Assembly: GCA_033675545.1 (NCBI GenBank)
Contig: JAWDGP010000505.1
Span: 336,501 to 400,500, forward strand
Length of the DNA: 64,000 bases
From: Elysia crispata
Taxonomy: Eukaryota; Mollusca; Gastropoda; Plakobranchidae
Reading direction: 5' to 3'
Below are positions 23,534 to 37,018 of this stretch, piece after piece. The translations under genes were made by a program, and so were the position numbers. Position 1 is the stretch's first letter. Each line of letters begins with the position of its first letter. Under the pieces are notes generated by a model, which saw nothing but the letters and a program-made list of their open reading frames with translations, made no database searches and was not told the DNA's origin.

Positions 23534-24009
23534 ATCAACATAGACATAAATATCTTCATAAATAAATTAGACCATATTTCTCGTTAAATTTTTGTCAACA
23601 TGGACATAAATACCTTCAATAATAAATTACACTAATTTCTTGTTGATTTTTTATCAACAGAGACGTAAATATGTCCATTAACAAATAAGACCGTATTTCT
23701 TGTTGATTTTTTTATCGACGGAGACATAAACATCTTCATTAACAAATTATACCTTATTTCTTGTTGATTTTTTATCAACAGTTATAAACAAATTAGATCT
23801 TATTTCTTGTTGATTTTTTATCAGCAGGCATCAACAAATTAGATCTTATTTATTGTTGATTTTTTATCGGTAGACATTAACAAAAGCGACATCTCTTGTT
23901 GATTTTTTACCAACAGAGACATAAATATCTTTATCAATAAATTAGACCTATTTCTTGTTGATTTTTTTTATCAACAGACATAAATATCGCCATTTACGAA
24001 TAAGACTTT
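23534..24009. repeat. 42-62 bp minisatellite with internal palindrome, ~9 copies
   Basis: About nine variable-length copies, most containing ttcttgttgat, then a T-run, then atcaacag, agacataaatatc, and ttaacaaattagac. The GTTGAT and ATCAAC arms around a T5-T7 loop form a short inverted repeat in most copies. Middle copies have lost the agacataaatatc half, so the array evolves by internal deletion as well as duplication. Confidence 0.9.
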
Positions 24010-24203
24010 TTTTTGCACCCAAATTTTTTTTTGCATGCATAGTGGTACTTAAGTATGATGATGTGAATCACCAGAATTTTTAGCATAACGGCAGTTTTCT
24101 ACAACAGTTGAAGAAATCATTTTAGGTGGAAAGTAATTCTATTAAATAGAATTAGCTACCAGCAGCCACTATCACATGATTATGGTGTAGAGGGGATTAT
24201 CTA

Positions 24204-24221
24204 TCTCTCTCTCTCTCTCTG

Positions 24222-24304
<83 letters not shown>

Positions 24305-24378
24305 TGTGTGTGTGTTAACATCCTAGGAACTATAAATGGCAATCAAACCTTCATCCTATAGAAGTGTGCTCTCTCCTT

Positions 24379-24428
<50 letters not shown>
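24204..24428. repeat. Compound (CT)n-(TA)n-(GT)n and (CT)n microsatellites
   Basis: A CT run with two GTCT interruptions (24204-24261) changes abruptly to TA (24262-24300) and then GT (to 24314). After a 66-bp unique stretch a second CT run follows (about 24381-24428). Confidence 0.97.
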
Positions 24429-24431
<3 letters not shown>

Positions 24432-24449
24432 CTCCCTCACAGTGTGTCC

Positions 24450-25435
24450 GCCCCTTGTCCTCCTGGTGGAGGATTCTTGTCCTCGGATCATCCTTTCGTT
24501 GTATATGTAGTTCTTACTTTTCGCTTTTGTATTGTATTTCTTGGTTTCAACATTGTAAATATGAGCTTTTCTTCATTCTATAAGCGTTGTATCTACAAAC
24601 TTTTGAGGCCTTTTTTCCTGTAAGCATATCATGATTTGTAACCATCTATAATAATTTTACCAATGTTTAACTTATGTGTATGCACACTGTGCGCTAATTT
24701 TGGCTCTGCTGGAATTTTGTGATGTTTAAGTACTTTGCACTACTAAATAAAATAGTATGGAAGAAAAAAAAATCCCTTTTAATAGGTAACCTTCAATATG
24801 TAAAATTTACAACTAATTTTTTGATTAGAGAGCCCCTTTGACTCTCCCCCTACCCCATTGCATTTCTTGGTTTGTACGTCATCAGCTATTTCCATTTCTA
24901 TATGCCTTGATGCCTTTATTTTACAATTTAAAACCATAATTTGCATAGTTTTTTTTAATTTTGATGAATAAAGTATATGCTATTAAATATTAAACTTGTT
25001 CCATGCACGTTGTGTGATTAGATTTTAAATGTTAACTATACAAGAATGAATTTATGTAATGTATAAAATAAATGAAGGAAACTTTAAATAATATGTAAAA
25101 TGTATAACACTTTTCTTTGTCTACAGTGCCCTTGTGGCTCTTCCCCTTTCCCATTACATAAAACTATTTTTTTTCTCTACAGAGCTTGTGGCTCTCCCAT
25201 TTACCAATCCATTTATAGGGTTATAATTATATATTATCAGCTTTTTTAAATTTCTACATATTTTGTGGCCTTTCATTTACAACTTGCAATAGTTTTTTTT
25301 TTACAGTTTTGATGAATGACGTCTGATCAGTTTATCAATGTTTAAATTGCTTCTATGCACATCTTGCGATTAGTTTTGTCGCTGCTCAACCTTTCTAATG
25401 AAATAAAACGCTTCTTCACATTCTATTGATCTGAT
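24450..25435. repeat. Three diverged ~330-380 bp copies in tandem
   Basis: Three successive blocks (about 24450-24770, 24830-25090, 25130-25430) share an order of landmarks: a tcctcc, ctccccc or cttccc motif; a patch like ttcttggtt or tatcagc; a tttgaggccttt, tgcctttat or gtggccttt patch; then aatgtttaa followed by atgcacactgtgcgctaat or its variants. Each ends near an AATAAA-type hexamer. They look like an old tandem duplication; no protein is apparent. Confidence 0.6.
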
Positions 25436-28400
25436 TGCATCTAAAAAGGGAAAGCACTTAGGGTACACGCAGAAATATGCGTAACTGACTCCATTTACGG
25501 GGTGCCCTGTGACCTGCAGGGGTCCTAAGTCGCTATGAGACTATCCTCAGTAACATGCACTGTTAAGCTAACAGTCTACTTTGGGTTTAACTACTGCAGT
25601 AGATACGCTTATTTTATGTGAATTTTTTTTTCTGAATTGGATTCTGTATTGGATACATCTCTTATCTAATAATAATAAAATCAGATCTGACAGTGATAAA
25701 AAAAAGGAAACAGTCTTGAGTAATTTGTGCCTTCCTTTTTCGTGCACTTTCGGGATTTTTTTTTTACTCTTTTGTGTAAAGTGTCATTCACTGAAATAAA
25801 GAAGAAAAATCATGTTTAGAAGTCACGTGAATGACTGGAATAGAAAAACTTCCTTTAAAAAAGCATCAGACTAAATGATATAATTATATGGACATGTAAC
25901 GTCTTTAAGCATTCTCTTATTAAACAGAGGTATGAACAATTGAGCACACTTTTTTTTTAATGGAAAATCAACAGTTCTTAATGTATAATTTTGGAACTTT
26001 GGAATAAATATTATAGAGATATTTATAGGAAATCTTATTGTTGAATTACTTACTGAAGTGAATATCATTTGTTGCATAACTAGCTTATATTTGTAAATTT
26101 ACTCATATTAATGCGTCTTTATGACCTTTTTTTCCCAAGTTAAAAATTTTGTCAGATTGTTATATATCAGGTTTTTCTCGCTACATACAACTGGTTCAAA
26201 AGAAAGCATACTATGTTGCGATGATTTCTACAATTGATTTTTTAACGCTATTTTCAAACTGTTTTGAAAAGCTCTCGAGTTTTTTGCACTACAAATACTT
26301 GTTCAATTATTTTTCTGAATATTAACGTAAAAATTAAATGAATAAAAAAAGTATGATGATTTAGCCTGAATACAATAATATAAACCATGTATTCTTTTAA
26401 CTATCATGTGCAAATGCAAATTACTATGCCTTTAAACTCGTAATTTAAAGTTTTACTTGTGAATCCAATTTCAATATAATTTTCGCGTCGCATGTAATTT
26501 GCTGCATGCAAACTTCCTTATAATATTTAAATTTTTGGAAATGTAATTGTTTTAAACACAGATCTATTGGATACCTCATGTCAAGATTTGTTTATAAACT
26601 TAGTAATTCATATTGTAATAGACATATCTTGAATTAAAAGTAATCTTGTTTTTAAAGTTTGTGACATGTAATCATAATATTGTATATTCAGGCATAAGAA
26701 TTTAATATAAAACCATTATTAGCCTATTATTTCTTCTGAATATATAAGCTGCTATGTTTATGAATTCTAAGAACACCATAAACCTGTCTTAAATAAATAT
26801 AACCTATCTTTGTCTTGAAAAGCTCTTGGGTTAAACATACTACTGTTCTTTTTAAAGTGACCATTTTGCATAAAAAGCTCATAATTCAATGCTGGTTACA
26901 AGGCCAGTAGTTTTTTTTAGTGCCTTTGAATTATAAAATTGCGATGCTGTGAAGTTAAAGCATGTTTAATGTGATTTTAAACTTTCTAAAATGCCTTCCA
27001 TAAAGTAACATTTCACAGTGATTTTTCAATGCTGTATTAATATGGGATATATCATGACTTAATGTTACTTGTGTTTTGCATCAAGATATATTGGGTGATT
27101 CTGGGTTTTTGGAATATAAATATTCTAGATGCTGACATGTAGTTTTTAATGTCTGTAAACTTTCGAGGCATCATGTAAAGAAAACATTTATTATGTAATT
27201 TTTGAATGTTATTATACAACAATTCCTATGGAGGTGTGGAGAAGATTTTAATGCACACAAATTTGAATGACGAAAGGAATTTTATTTTTACATGAAAAAT
27301 ATCCTGTTTCAGTCATGTTTTGTTACTTCATTTCATAGTGATTTCTAAGGTTCCTATTTGCAATATACATTACACCTTATTTTTTGCATGAATTTCACTT
27401 TGGTTATGTACTAGTTGTTTATTTATCTTCCCATGTCACATCTTTATGATCTTTACACTTTATAAGTACGAATTATTGTAAATTAAATATATTCTTTTCA
27501 AGTTTTTGTCAAGAGTTTTGCTGGATAATATGGGAACTTAATATGGGCTTCCTTGTTTTGATCTTTAGGATTGATTAGAATAATCAATGGAGCTTTTGAA
27601 GAATTATAAATTTATTGCACGACACAGAGTTTAAATGATTATAAAAATATTCATCTTATGTCAGCAATCTTTTTAGTTTTTCGTATGATATAATTTTAAC
27701 ATCTATAAATTATATAAACTTAATGTGTGTAAATGAAAACGAAACAAAACACTGCAAAATAATTTAAGATCTATAATGTTTGATACCTAAATTTTTTTCT
27801 AACTTGACAGATTGAAAAAGATTTATATTTCTTTTCCAAATAATTTCTTGAAACGAAATAGCTACTTTAGAACTTTTGCTTAACTTGCTGAAAATGTTTT
27901 GAATGTAACTTGCAGTGATGTTTAATATGCTGCTCATTTACTTAATTTGTTATAAAGGTGATTTTGAGTTTGCTTTTTCCTTTTTATTTAAATGAATAGG
28001 TATATAGACCTTTGTACTGATTTGAACATTATGTAAATTGTATACATAAAACTTAAGTATTTTTTTAAATGCATTTCTTATTTGATATAAAATATGAGTT
28101 CAGATGGTTAAGATTACCTCAGAATTAAACAATATTAGCCAGAACATGTTTCACAAATTATTTTTGGTGATTATTTTTTTGTATAGGCCTACTTCTTTCT
28201 TCGTGAACCAAGCCTACCTCTATTAACAGTATTATTCTGGTAAAGAGTGAAGAAAATTTGTACAATTAGTGAAGATTAATATTGAATTACATTGATCTCC
28301 TACATATTGCCTATGTCTATTTAGCAATGCAAATAATTATTGGTCTAATTAAGACTTTCGCCTATTTATTATGTTGATGTCTTTATAACGACATTTCTTC

Positions 28401-31349
28401 TTAGATATATAGATGCTTGTTAAAGGCATATCTGCAATTCTGAGGACTATAAATAAAACATGCATCTATTTTGAAGTGTTTTGGTGTTAATTTCAAGTTT
28501 CATTCATATAATAGACCTTTCAAAACATGAAAAAAAAAACTGTCCCTGACAAAATATGTCCTGCAGTTTAATAATAAGTAAGCTAAAACAAAATTTCATG
28601 TTAACGATACACCATTAAGTTTAACTCCATTTTATGGGGCTTGGTCAACTGAGAACAAAACTGACAGAAACTTTGCAAATCAATCAATATTTGAGAAAGC
28701 TGTGACCTTTAAAAAAGTGCTGATTCACGACCCTTTTCGCGCGTTACAAAATTAACAAAAAATGCATTTAGGCATGCACAACTCGACAAATATTATTCTC
28801 ACATTCATTCAAACTTCGGTACACAGACACCAAAAAACTATCCTTTTGAAATAATCAATGTCTAAATTGAATGTTTCTGCCTTTTCCCTCTAAATTTTCA
28901 GAATTTTATACTGCCACACAATTCGCTGGTAGATCTAGGAAAAATGCCCTTGCACAAAGAGCAAGGGAAATAGTTTCTGGCTAGAGTCATGCTCACATAT
29001 TTTAATGGAATTTCGAAAAAGTTCATGCTTTTGAAGAATTGTTCTGCAAGGGAATCGTAGAAATGTCTTTCAGAAAATCCATCTTAAAATGACGATCTTA
29101 TGGCCACACTTTTGTTCTTTATTATTACTGAGTTTCTACTGCCATTCGTGTATTTAGACTTCAAATATTTGGCCCTATGACTAATGTAGAGCTTTGTAAG
29201 GTAGAACTGAAATATATGATGGAAAAGAATCCCCAGAACCCTTACCCTCCCCCCCAAAAAAATCATGGGTCATAATGAGCGATTTGGGTCATAAATGATA
29301 CGTTTACCTTACAGTGCATTATTTATATAACATATACACATTTATTCATTCATGTCAAGAAAACTGAATTGGTATCACGGTATCTATTACATTATTTGAA
29401 AGAACAGTAACCCTCTTCCCTCCTTTCCAACTGTCAATCAAAATTTTAACATAGCTATAAACTTAATGCTACATAATTTAATAAATTTTCATCTCTTGAT
29501 GTTAGTACTTGCAAATCATGCTTACATAGTGTATTCTGATTTTAATCTCAGTGAAATGTAAAAGTTACACAGGGAAATCTGTGGTCAATTTGTTCAATAA
29601 CTCTACTTTTCACAATTTTTGTTTCCTTCTTTTTTTTTTTAAAGAATATCAGATTCAGTATTTTTTTAATCTTACTTTTACTACAGAGCTTTTATGAGGC
29701 CTGATTTCAAGTCATGATATTCCGCCACAAACAGCATGGAGAGCAGATACTGACTTTTTAGTTTTGTTGGCGATTTAAAATGAATAATGTGGACCAAAAA
29801 TGTTTTGCCTAACACACATCAATCCCAATAAATGACTCAATTTTGTGTGTTAAATGTTACACTCAAAGTGAAATTAAAATGAAAATGGATTGAAAACAAA
29901 TTGGAAAACACCATCACCAATCTACCGAAAAGGTGATAATATTGATGCAGTTGATGATTGAGTTTTTAATTCAATTACAGATTATCAAAATTTTTAGATA
30001 AATCAATAACTAGAATCACATTTTGAAAATCTAGTTCTGTACCTAGGACTATTCCTCGACACAATACTGTGTTAGTAGGTTTCACACCTGCCTATGAGGA
30101 ATTGATAATTGCTTTTTGGGCAAGATAACATTTTTGAGGTCAATATTTAATTGCATGCCATCACATTGTAACTCGATTAGTAGTTATTTAAGGCATGATC
30201 TGGATTTAAAATTTTTTTCCCTGTTCATTTTTCATTTATTTGTTTTGTTATAGCAGATTTTATAAATAGACGTTCCTACAATAATGAATGTTTGTTTGAT
30301 TTTATGATGGAATGGAATATTAAACAAAAGACAACACAAAAACAATCATTGAAAATAGAAATTGGAACAAATTCTTGTTTGTTTTTTTTTACTCAGTGTA
30401 TAAAGTGTACATTATTTATTGGTAACCACACCGCAAGACAGAATGATATAAAATACATTAGAATAAGGAGCTCCAATAATTGAATTCAAATTTGAAAAGT
30501 GTAAAATTTCCACAAGCAGTAGATCCTTGATTTAAAAAAAAAATAGTTTTGTTAAACAACTAACTTGCACATAAAATCATCTAGCTTGAGTACAAAATTT
30601 TGTCATAAGTAGAGAATTGAGGTTTAAGTGTAGCATTTCTTCATCATATGTTACAGCCTGGTTGGAGAGGGGTAGGCAATGTCTGAAGCTATCACATTGA
30701 TCTAGGGAGGGCTGCATACTATAATTATCTTTCACAGATGACTGCACAAAGAGCATTCACACCAGCTATAGTAAATGGATCTTTTGTTTATTGTTCGATA
30801 GTGACTGCAAACTTAAGATTGACATCCCTTATTAAAGCAGTTATCTTTTCTCAATTCTTGTTTTGCATTTGCCTTATGTATTTTTCAAGGCAACTTCACT
30901 TTCTTTCTAGGTTATCTCTTCCAAAACCACTCAGTATACAGTGATGAAGTTTACTGAATTTTCATCTGCCAAGATCAGTATCCCAGGCTTTAAAAAAAAA
31001 TTAATAAAAGTTATGTATTTAGGCTTAAAAAAACATTTGAAAATTCATGACTTATACATTTATTGCAATTAATTTCATAAATTTTCATTGCCAAATTTGT
31101 AATGATGAATCAAATAACATGTAAAAGGTTGACTCAGTGTATTAACTTTCAAATTGAATATTACTATTATTCTTTAAATATAAATACAGTAGAACACCAT
31201 TAGATTGAACATGGATCCCTTGAAATTACAAATTCCTTGAACTCATCAATTTTCTCCCTCTGATTCTCTCTTTATTCTCTTCTTATATCTACGAACATCA
31301 AAGACACTATGGGAAGATTTTTTTTTCAAATCAATAACCCCTGCATTAA
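25436..31349. other. Long AT-rich stretch, no gene recognised
   Basis: Nearly 6 kb of strongly AT-rich DNA without a coding block, domain or repeat array that I can support. A short GC-richer patch lies at 25440-25560. Many AATAAA hexamers occur, as expected from base composition. It could be intron or 3' UTR of a gene outside the window, but I see no splice signals tied to coding sequence. Confidence 0.55.
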
Positions 31350-33420
31350 ATTTTTCGAGACAACTTGATTTCTGATTATATATAACTCCAAATAAAAAAC
31401 AATATACACTACCTTCAGAGAAATGAGTCTATCTATGTAATTACCACCAATGTGAAGCTCAGACAATAGAACTCTTGGGCTCAATGGATGCCACTTTTTA
31501 CAAGTAAGCTAGAATTTGAAGAAAAAAACCAGCACAAGATTAATGTTTGTAATAATAAAAATCACTTTTTTTTTCAAAACAAGAAATTAATTAGAATTCT
31601 AAGTAATACAATCACAGACACAAAAAGTGATTTTTTAATAGCTATTAATGTTGCTCAGAATGTTCACAATGTAAGATACATGATTATTTCTGAGGTGGCC
31701 TGGGATTTTTAGGCTCAATGACTAGTTTGGACAAACTGTGATTAGCATAGGATCTGAAAGCCCAATCAATTCCGTTCATGAAACAGTTGAAAATATTTTA
31801 ATTATCTTAATATTGGCTGAGATATGCCTTGAAATATAACACAGTTTGGGAACAAGAAACTAAGAAAAATGCTTTTTGGGAAAATTTTCTTGCAGAGTAG
31901 CAGGTGTCTTCAAAAAAGCACCAAATAAAACTTTTTAACTGAATGAGATGATAGAAAATGTATGATTGTTTATAAGATAGTAAGAAAGGGGCAACCCTAA
32001 AAAAAAAAAAATTATTTTTACTGTTTGAGCCCTCTAGCTTCAAGCATTGTTTTCCAACATGAGCCTAAGGATCCAAGGCCACCTCATGTTTCTGTTAAAG
32101 TTCATGTAAAAATGGTAGTCCTCAAATGTTTTTTTTTTCTAAATCTCCCAAATGCCACTATTTCAATGGCACACCTCATTTCTCCGTGTAATTAGCATTT
32201 TAGAATAAATTGGAATTTTTTCCTTAATCTCAGTGTCTTACTTTCTTGGAAATGAATGGTTAAAGAGAAAATAAATTACATGATCAAATGATTTGCTTCT
32301 AAGTTCTAATATATATTCCAGTCATTCAGTTGAACTTACATGATCAGAATCAGGAAGACAGCAGCACACATCATTCCATCTGCTCAAAAGATTTGGTGTT
32401 ACGTCAAAAACAGGGGATCTGTCCCAGTCAGTTTGTACTGCCACATCCAACAAGAATAAATATCCACTGGAGATGAAAAATTGCATTTAACTAAAAAGAA
32501 ACAAAAGAAAAGACAAAACCAAATTAGAATGATGTGGAAATTAATATCTTTTGCCAGTACAGAACAACAGACTTTTGTTCTTAAGTAACTATCAGTTATT
32601 TTTATTTTCTAATTTGATGAGTTTTGCTTTGGTATCTTGTCACATTCTATGCCAGCTGAACAAAATTTTTGATATTTTTTAGGAAATACAAACAATTTTT
32701 GAAGAACCAACAGATATAATTGGCACAAAAAATGTCAATATACTTATTTTCAATTCATTTCATTAAGATCTTGAAATTTTGTTTATTTCAGAGGCTAAAG
32801 ACTTCTATATCAAGGATCTGTTGGCTAAAGACTTCTTTATCAAGGATCTTTTGGCTAAAGACTTCTATATTGAGGATCTGTAGCTATAAGACTTCTATAT
32901 CAAGGATCTGTTGGCTTAAGACTTCTATATCAAGGATCTGTTGCTAAAAGACTTCTATATCAAGGATCTGTTGCTAAAAGACTTCTATATCAAGGATCTG
33001 TTGGCTAAAAGACTTCTATATCAAGAATCTGTTGGCTAAAGACTTCTATATCAAGGATCTGTTGGCTAAAAGACTTCTCTATCAATGATCTGATGGCTAA
33101 AGACTTCTATATCAAGGATCTGTTGGCTAAAGACTTCTATATCAAGGATCTGTTGCTAAAGACTTCTATATCAAGGATCTGTTGGCTTCCCCTATAGTGG
33201 CTGACTCCCCTATGACAGCCCATAAAAGATAGTCTTGAAAAGTGGAGGCTTAAACACAAGCAAGGGCTTAGTTCATGGCAAGCCTTTGAGCAGAGCTGCA
33301 TGCCTCTTTAGGCATCAGAAAGATGTGATTTCATAAATAAAAAGTAAATCTGTATAATTTGTCATGTTTTCATACTTATTATTTTATATTTGGTTTTTCA
33401 CTATCTAACAAAATTCAAAC
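31350..33420. repeat. Duplicated block, copy A
   Basis: This block is recognisably similar to 39420-41110 (copy C) over its whole length. Landmarks shared in order are ttgatttc with aataaaaa and atatacactac; agaaatgagtc and ctatctatgtaattacca; taggatctgaaagcccaatcaatt; acatgagcctaa and aaggccacct; atgatcagaatcaggaagac; a ggctaaagacttctata minisatellite; and a tail with gcaagggcttagtt and catcagaaaga. No coding frame is conserved. It is a diverged segmental duplication or an unclassified mobile element. Confidence 0.8.
32793..33183. repeat. 30-bp minisatellite, 13 copies
   Basis: Thirteen head-to-tail copies of a 29-31 bp unit with core aagacttctatatcaaggat. Unit length differs by one base at ggctaaa, gctaaaa or ggctaaaa. 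The same unit is present in only three copies at the equivalent place in block C. Confidence 0.97.
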
Positions 33421-33469
33421 GCATTGAAAATGTTTATAATGGCTAAGGCTGCAGCCTCTTTTTATGCTT

Positions 33470-33960
33470 GAATCCCCCTGGCTCAAAAAGTGTTTCTCTA
33501 CATGAGCCTAAAAATTTCGAGGCCGCCTCACATTTTTGTCATGTAAATCTTACAAATGCCAGCAAGTAAACCACATCTAAGTGGCCCACTTTACTTCTAG
33601 ATACTATAAGCAGATAGAAATAAAGTGGACTTTTTCCTTAATCTCGGTTATTTCCAAAATAATTATGTTTTCTTGTAAGAAGGTGACTGAAGGATAATGT
33701 AATTTACATGATTTGTTTTAAGTTTTAATGTATTTTACAGTCATTCCATTGAACATACATGATCAGAATCAGGAAGGCGGCCGCACACATCATTGCACAG
33801 TATGCACCAGCCCAAAAAATTTGTTTCTATGTCAGAAACACCAGATAGGAAATCTGTCCATGACAGTTTGTACTATCACTCCCAATGAGAACAAACCGCT
33901 GCTGGGGATAAAAAATTTAACTCAGTTAAAAAGAAAGCTCTCCCTACACCTTGATGGCAA
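33470..33960. repeat. Duplicated block, partial copy B
   Basis: Matches the middle of block A (about 32030-32500) and of C (about 40090-40560). Shared features are tacatgagcctaaa, a gaggccgcctcac variant, accacat and ttccttaatctc motifs, then atgatcagaatcaggaaggc followed by gcacacatcattgcac and an actcccaatgagaac end. It lacks the minisatellite. It sits immediately after copy A, so A and B may be an old tandem pair. Confidence 0.75.
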
Positions 33961-34439
33961 GGCTATTTGGTGAGAGATGAAGTGAAAGTTTAAGGATTGT
34001 TCTTTTATTTATAAAAAACAAAAACAAATGAAAATTGCGTAGCCTTGTTTCCCCAACTGAAATTAAAATCTCAAAGGCTATGAACTTGTCCCATGTTTTG
34101 GACTTACTGACTGGGGTGCTAATAAGGCTCTTTCCTCAAGGGCTATCCCACTCTAGTCAGATCCTGAATTGATTATGGAGCTCCTGTGGCGTGAATCTGA
34201 AAAAAAAATATGTTCTAAAGCAGCTTGATACAATCCATGTTCATGGCCTGCCAATTGCCTTAGTAGCATTTCAAACTTCACCACTTCAAAGCCCCTGCAG
34301 GAGATGGGAGAACCTTCCTTGGAACGAGGGTACAGTACCTTAAAATATTTTTATCACAAGGTAAAATGATGAAAGTAATTTTGACTTGTCAATTCGGAAG
34401 TCTATGATTTCAGGTTGTAATTATGTAAGCATAAACCTG

Positions 34440-34830
34440 TTGCTTCCTAAGTCATGGCAGACTGTAGATTTTACTTAGTGAGGAATTCTCTGTGCGACAG
34501 AAAATAAGTAAATGATCTTGTTTGAGCAGTGTATAAATTGGACTGCCTAACTTTCCTGAATCAAGGCAGACTGCAGATTCTACTTAGGCAGGAATTCTAT
34601 GTGTGACAGAAAATAAGTAAATGAAACTGTTTGAGAAATGTGTAAATTAGACTGCCTAAGATTCTTAAACCTTGGCAGATGGCATTTTTTTTTTTAGTTA
34701 TGGATTCTACGTGTGAGAAAAAAATAAGTAAATGATCTTTTTTGAGCAGTGCATAAATTGGACTGCCTAACTTTCCTGAATCAAGGCAAACTGCAGATTT
34801 TATTGAGTCTATGAACTGTATGTGAGATTT
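34440..34830. repeat. ~110-bp tandem repeat, 3.5 copies
   Basis: Copies start near 34440, 34550, 34658 and 34769. Each has a ggcagactg core, ttacttag or a variant, gaattct with gtgtgacagaaaataagtaaatga, and a ttgagcagtgtataaattggactgcct-like end cut short here. Copy 3 has a T-run insertion. It is noncoding as far as can be seen. Confidence 0.9.
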
Positions 34831-36630
34831 TAATGATATTAGCTTTCACTCAAAGCATCTCTTTATCTCTTTAAAAATATTTAAAAGTAGCATGGGGCAC
34901 TCGGACTGTTAAATTGATTTTTCCAGTTACATTCTTTCAGACTTTTAATAACCAATAGGAAATAGAGAAGGCTTCCCAGCCACAGTGGTTGAATTATTTC
35001 CTTAAAAAGTTTGTAATGTGAACAGATAAAATCATTTCTGCATCATGTAAACAATACCACGGATAGGCCCAAAGGCCAAGACATCCGGACCCAAAGTGGC
35101 ACTGCCCTTTCAAAAAAAAATGAAATGTTACAAGCAAGCTTGGAAAAATAATCAAGACATTTCAATGATTGAAACTATTTCAGATAGATTTCAAGAAATT
35201 AAGTCGTGACCAAGAGCACGTGAGAATTTACTATTTATTCTGAGTTGCTCTTAAGTAGAGAAGGGGTGACAAAAACTTGTAATTAATAGGTTTTCATTAC
35301 AACCAAGGAGAAAAAAGACCTTTTTGCGACTTACCCTAGAGTCCCTGTCATATTTAAAGCCATGCTCTCTGGGCAAAAAAAAATACTGCAAAAGTAATGG
35401 TTGATGAAAATTATGACCTTTAAATTCCGCTGGACTTTACTCTCGAAACATACAGCTTATGGAAAAAAAAGGCATTCGCAGATGAAAACAGACCAGTTGA
35501 TTCACTGACTGAATTTTTGCAAGCCCAGTCCACCATGAGTGACGACCAGTTTCCTAATACTGTTGACGAATCTGTGAAAAGCTGAAGACACATAGTAAGA
35601 TTAGCACATGATTTTATCACTGGATCCAAACTAGGCCCTGACATAAGCCTGGGTTTTGTTGCCAGATTGATCAAGATGAGAATATAGAAAAGCTGCAATA
35701 GAGATGAGAGAAGCCTGCTCTGCTAACAGTTTGTCCATCTTTGACAATAAATGTTGTTACAACAGGTCCAGATTGATTACCACTAAAACCAACACACTGA
35801 AGAGAGGTCCAGTTCTATGAAACATGTCGATGGTGGAAGACATAGACAATCAGACTTCAGCTGAAGTTGCGAAATCCAGACAGCAAAAGTTTCCTATCCC
35901 TCCAGATTTTTCAGAAGCTGATGTTGAACATATTTCTTCTTTCTGCATAATGCCTTGTTTTTTTCCACAATATATTCATTGAAATTTGATTATCCAAATT
36001 TAGCTCTTGTAAGTGTGAGATCGTCAAGAATGAGGAATATGTTTATTAAAATTGAATTTTGAAAACATGATCAAGTAAGTTGTACTGCTGATTATAAAAA
36101 TTCAACTCAAAGAATAAACTTTGTTTCTCCCACATTAAAAAAATGGTAAAAAAAAATTATTTTTTACTGACAAAAGCACATCTTTTAACCTAGACGTAAT
36201 TATTTAAAAAAAAAATCAGGCTTCATTCAGACTTTTACCAAGCCCATAACATTCAAGAGAAGCTCTTATAAACAATTTAAATCATCTGCATCATACATGT
36301 GCTCTATTGGGAGTAACCCGAAGATAGCCAAAGCACGATCTTAGAAATCACTTGCGCTTCGCTCTTTTTGGAGATATTTTGTTATTTTATAATTTGAATA
36401 TTAAAAATGACAGTGATGACACTCATTCTCAGTGTTGGGTGTGAAATATCATTCTGGTATATAGAATCTTAAAAAAAAAGAAATAGCGATATTTCTTTGT
36501 AAAACACCCATGTAATGGACCACTCGATTGAAGACAAATAGTACACATTTGATAAGGCTGCACCAAGAGGAGAGAGAGCAAATGCAGTATCTCAGTCAGA
36601 TACCCTTATCGATGCTTGTGATGACTGATG
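34831..36630. other. No gene recognised
   Basis: Mostly AT-rich. A GC-richer patch at 35420-35900 has broken open frames on both strands (92 codons minus at most) that look like a decayed coding or mobile-element fragment, but I cannot name a family from them. Confidence 0.45.
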
Positions 36631-36631
36631 C

Positions 36632-37018
36632 TAGGACAAGAAATGCACAGTACTAATAACAGCTACTAGCCTCGGTCACTGGAAAGCAGATACATCGTCA
36701 ATCTGGTCTTTACACAGAGACAGCGGGGGAGAAAAAGAAGTAGCAAAGCACCAGAACTCACTGTATGCACCATTGATTGGCAAAATTTTAGATAGGTTCA
36801 GCCCTAAGTTCAATAGAAAACTGCATGTCCATCTAGAGTTCAACATTTCCCTAAAAAGCATCTACTTTAGAGACACTGCTTCCCATACATTAGAAAACAT
36901 ATTCCTGTTGGGCTCCTGTGAGAGCAATCAAGCCATTTCAAAATTAGAAAGAGAATGGGCCTTGGGCATTTTGAATGAGTTGGACAGGCTAAAACACATT
37001 TTGTCAGCCCATTTATAA
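36632..37018 (+). other. Unassigned open frame (possible exon or old element)
   Basis: After an in-frame TAG the plus strand stays open for about 128 codons to a TAA at 37016-37018, with more balanced base and residue composition than the surrounding AT-rich DNA. The peptide contains LGHWKADTSSIWSLH, KFNRKLHVHLEFN and a KLEREWALGILNELDRL helix-like segment. There is no in-frame ATG near the left end. I recognise no domain. It could be an exon of an unseen gene or part of a decayed element. Confidence 0.2.

Noticed and set aside
32793-33183. CRISPR-like look of the regular 30-bp repeats
   Set aside because: Units are contiguous with no unique spacers, in animal DNA with introns; a minisatellite.
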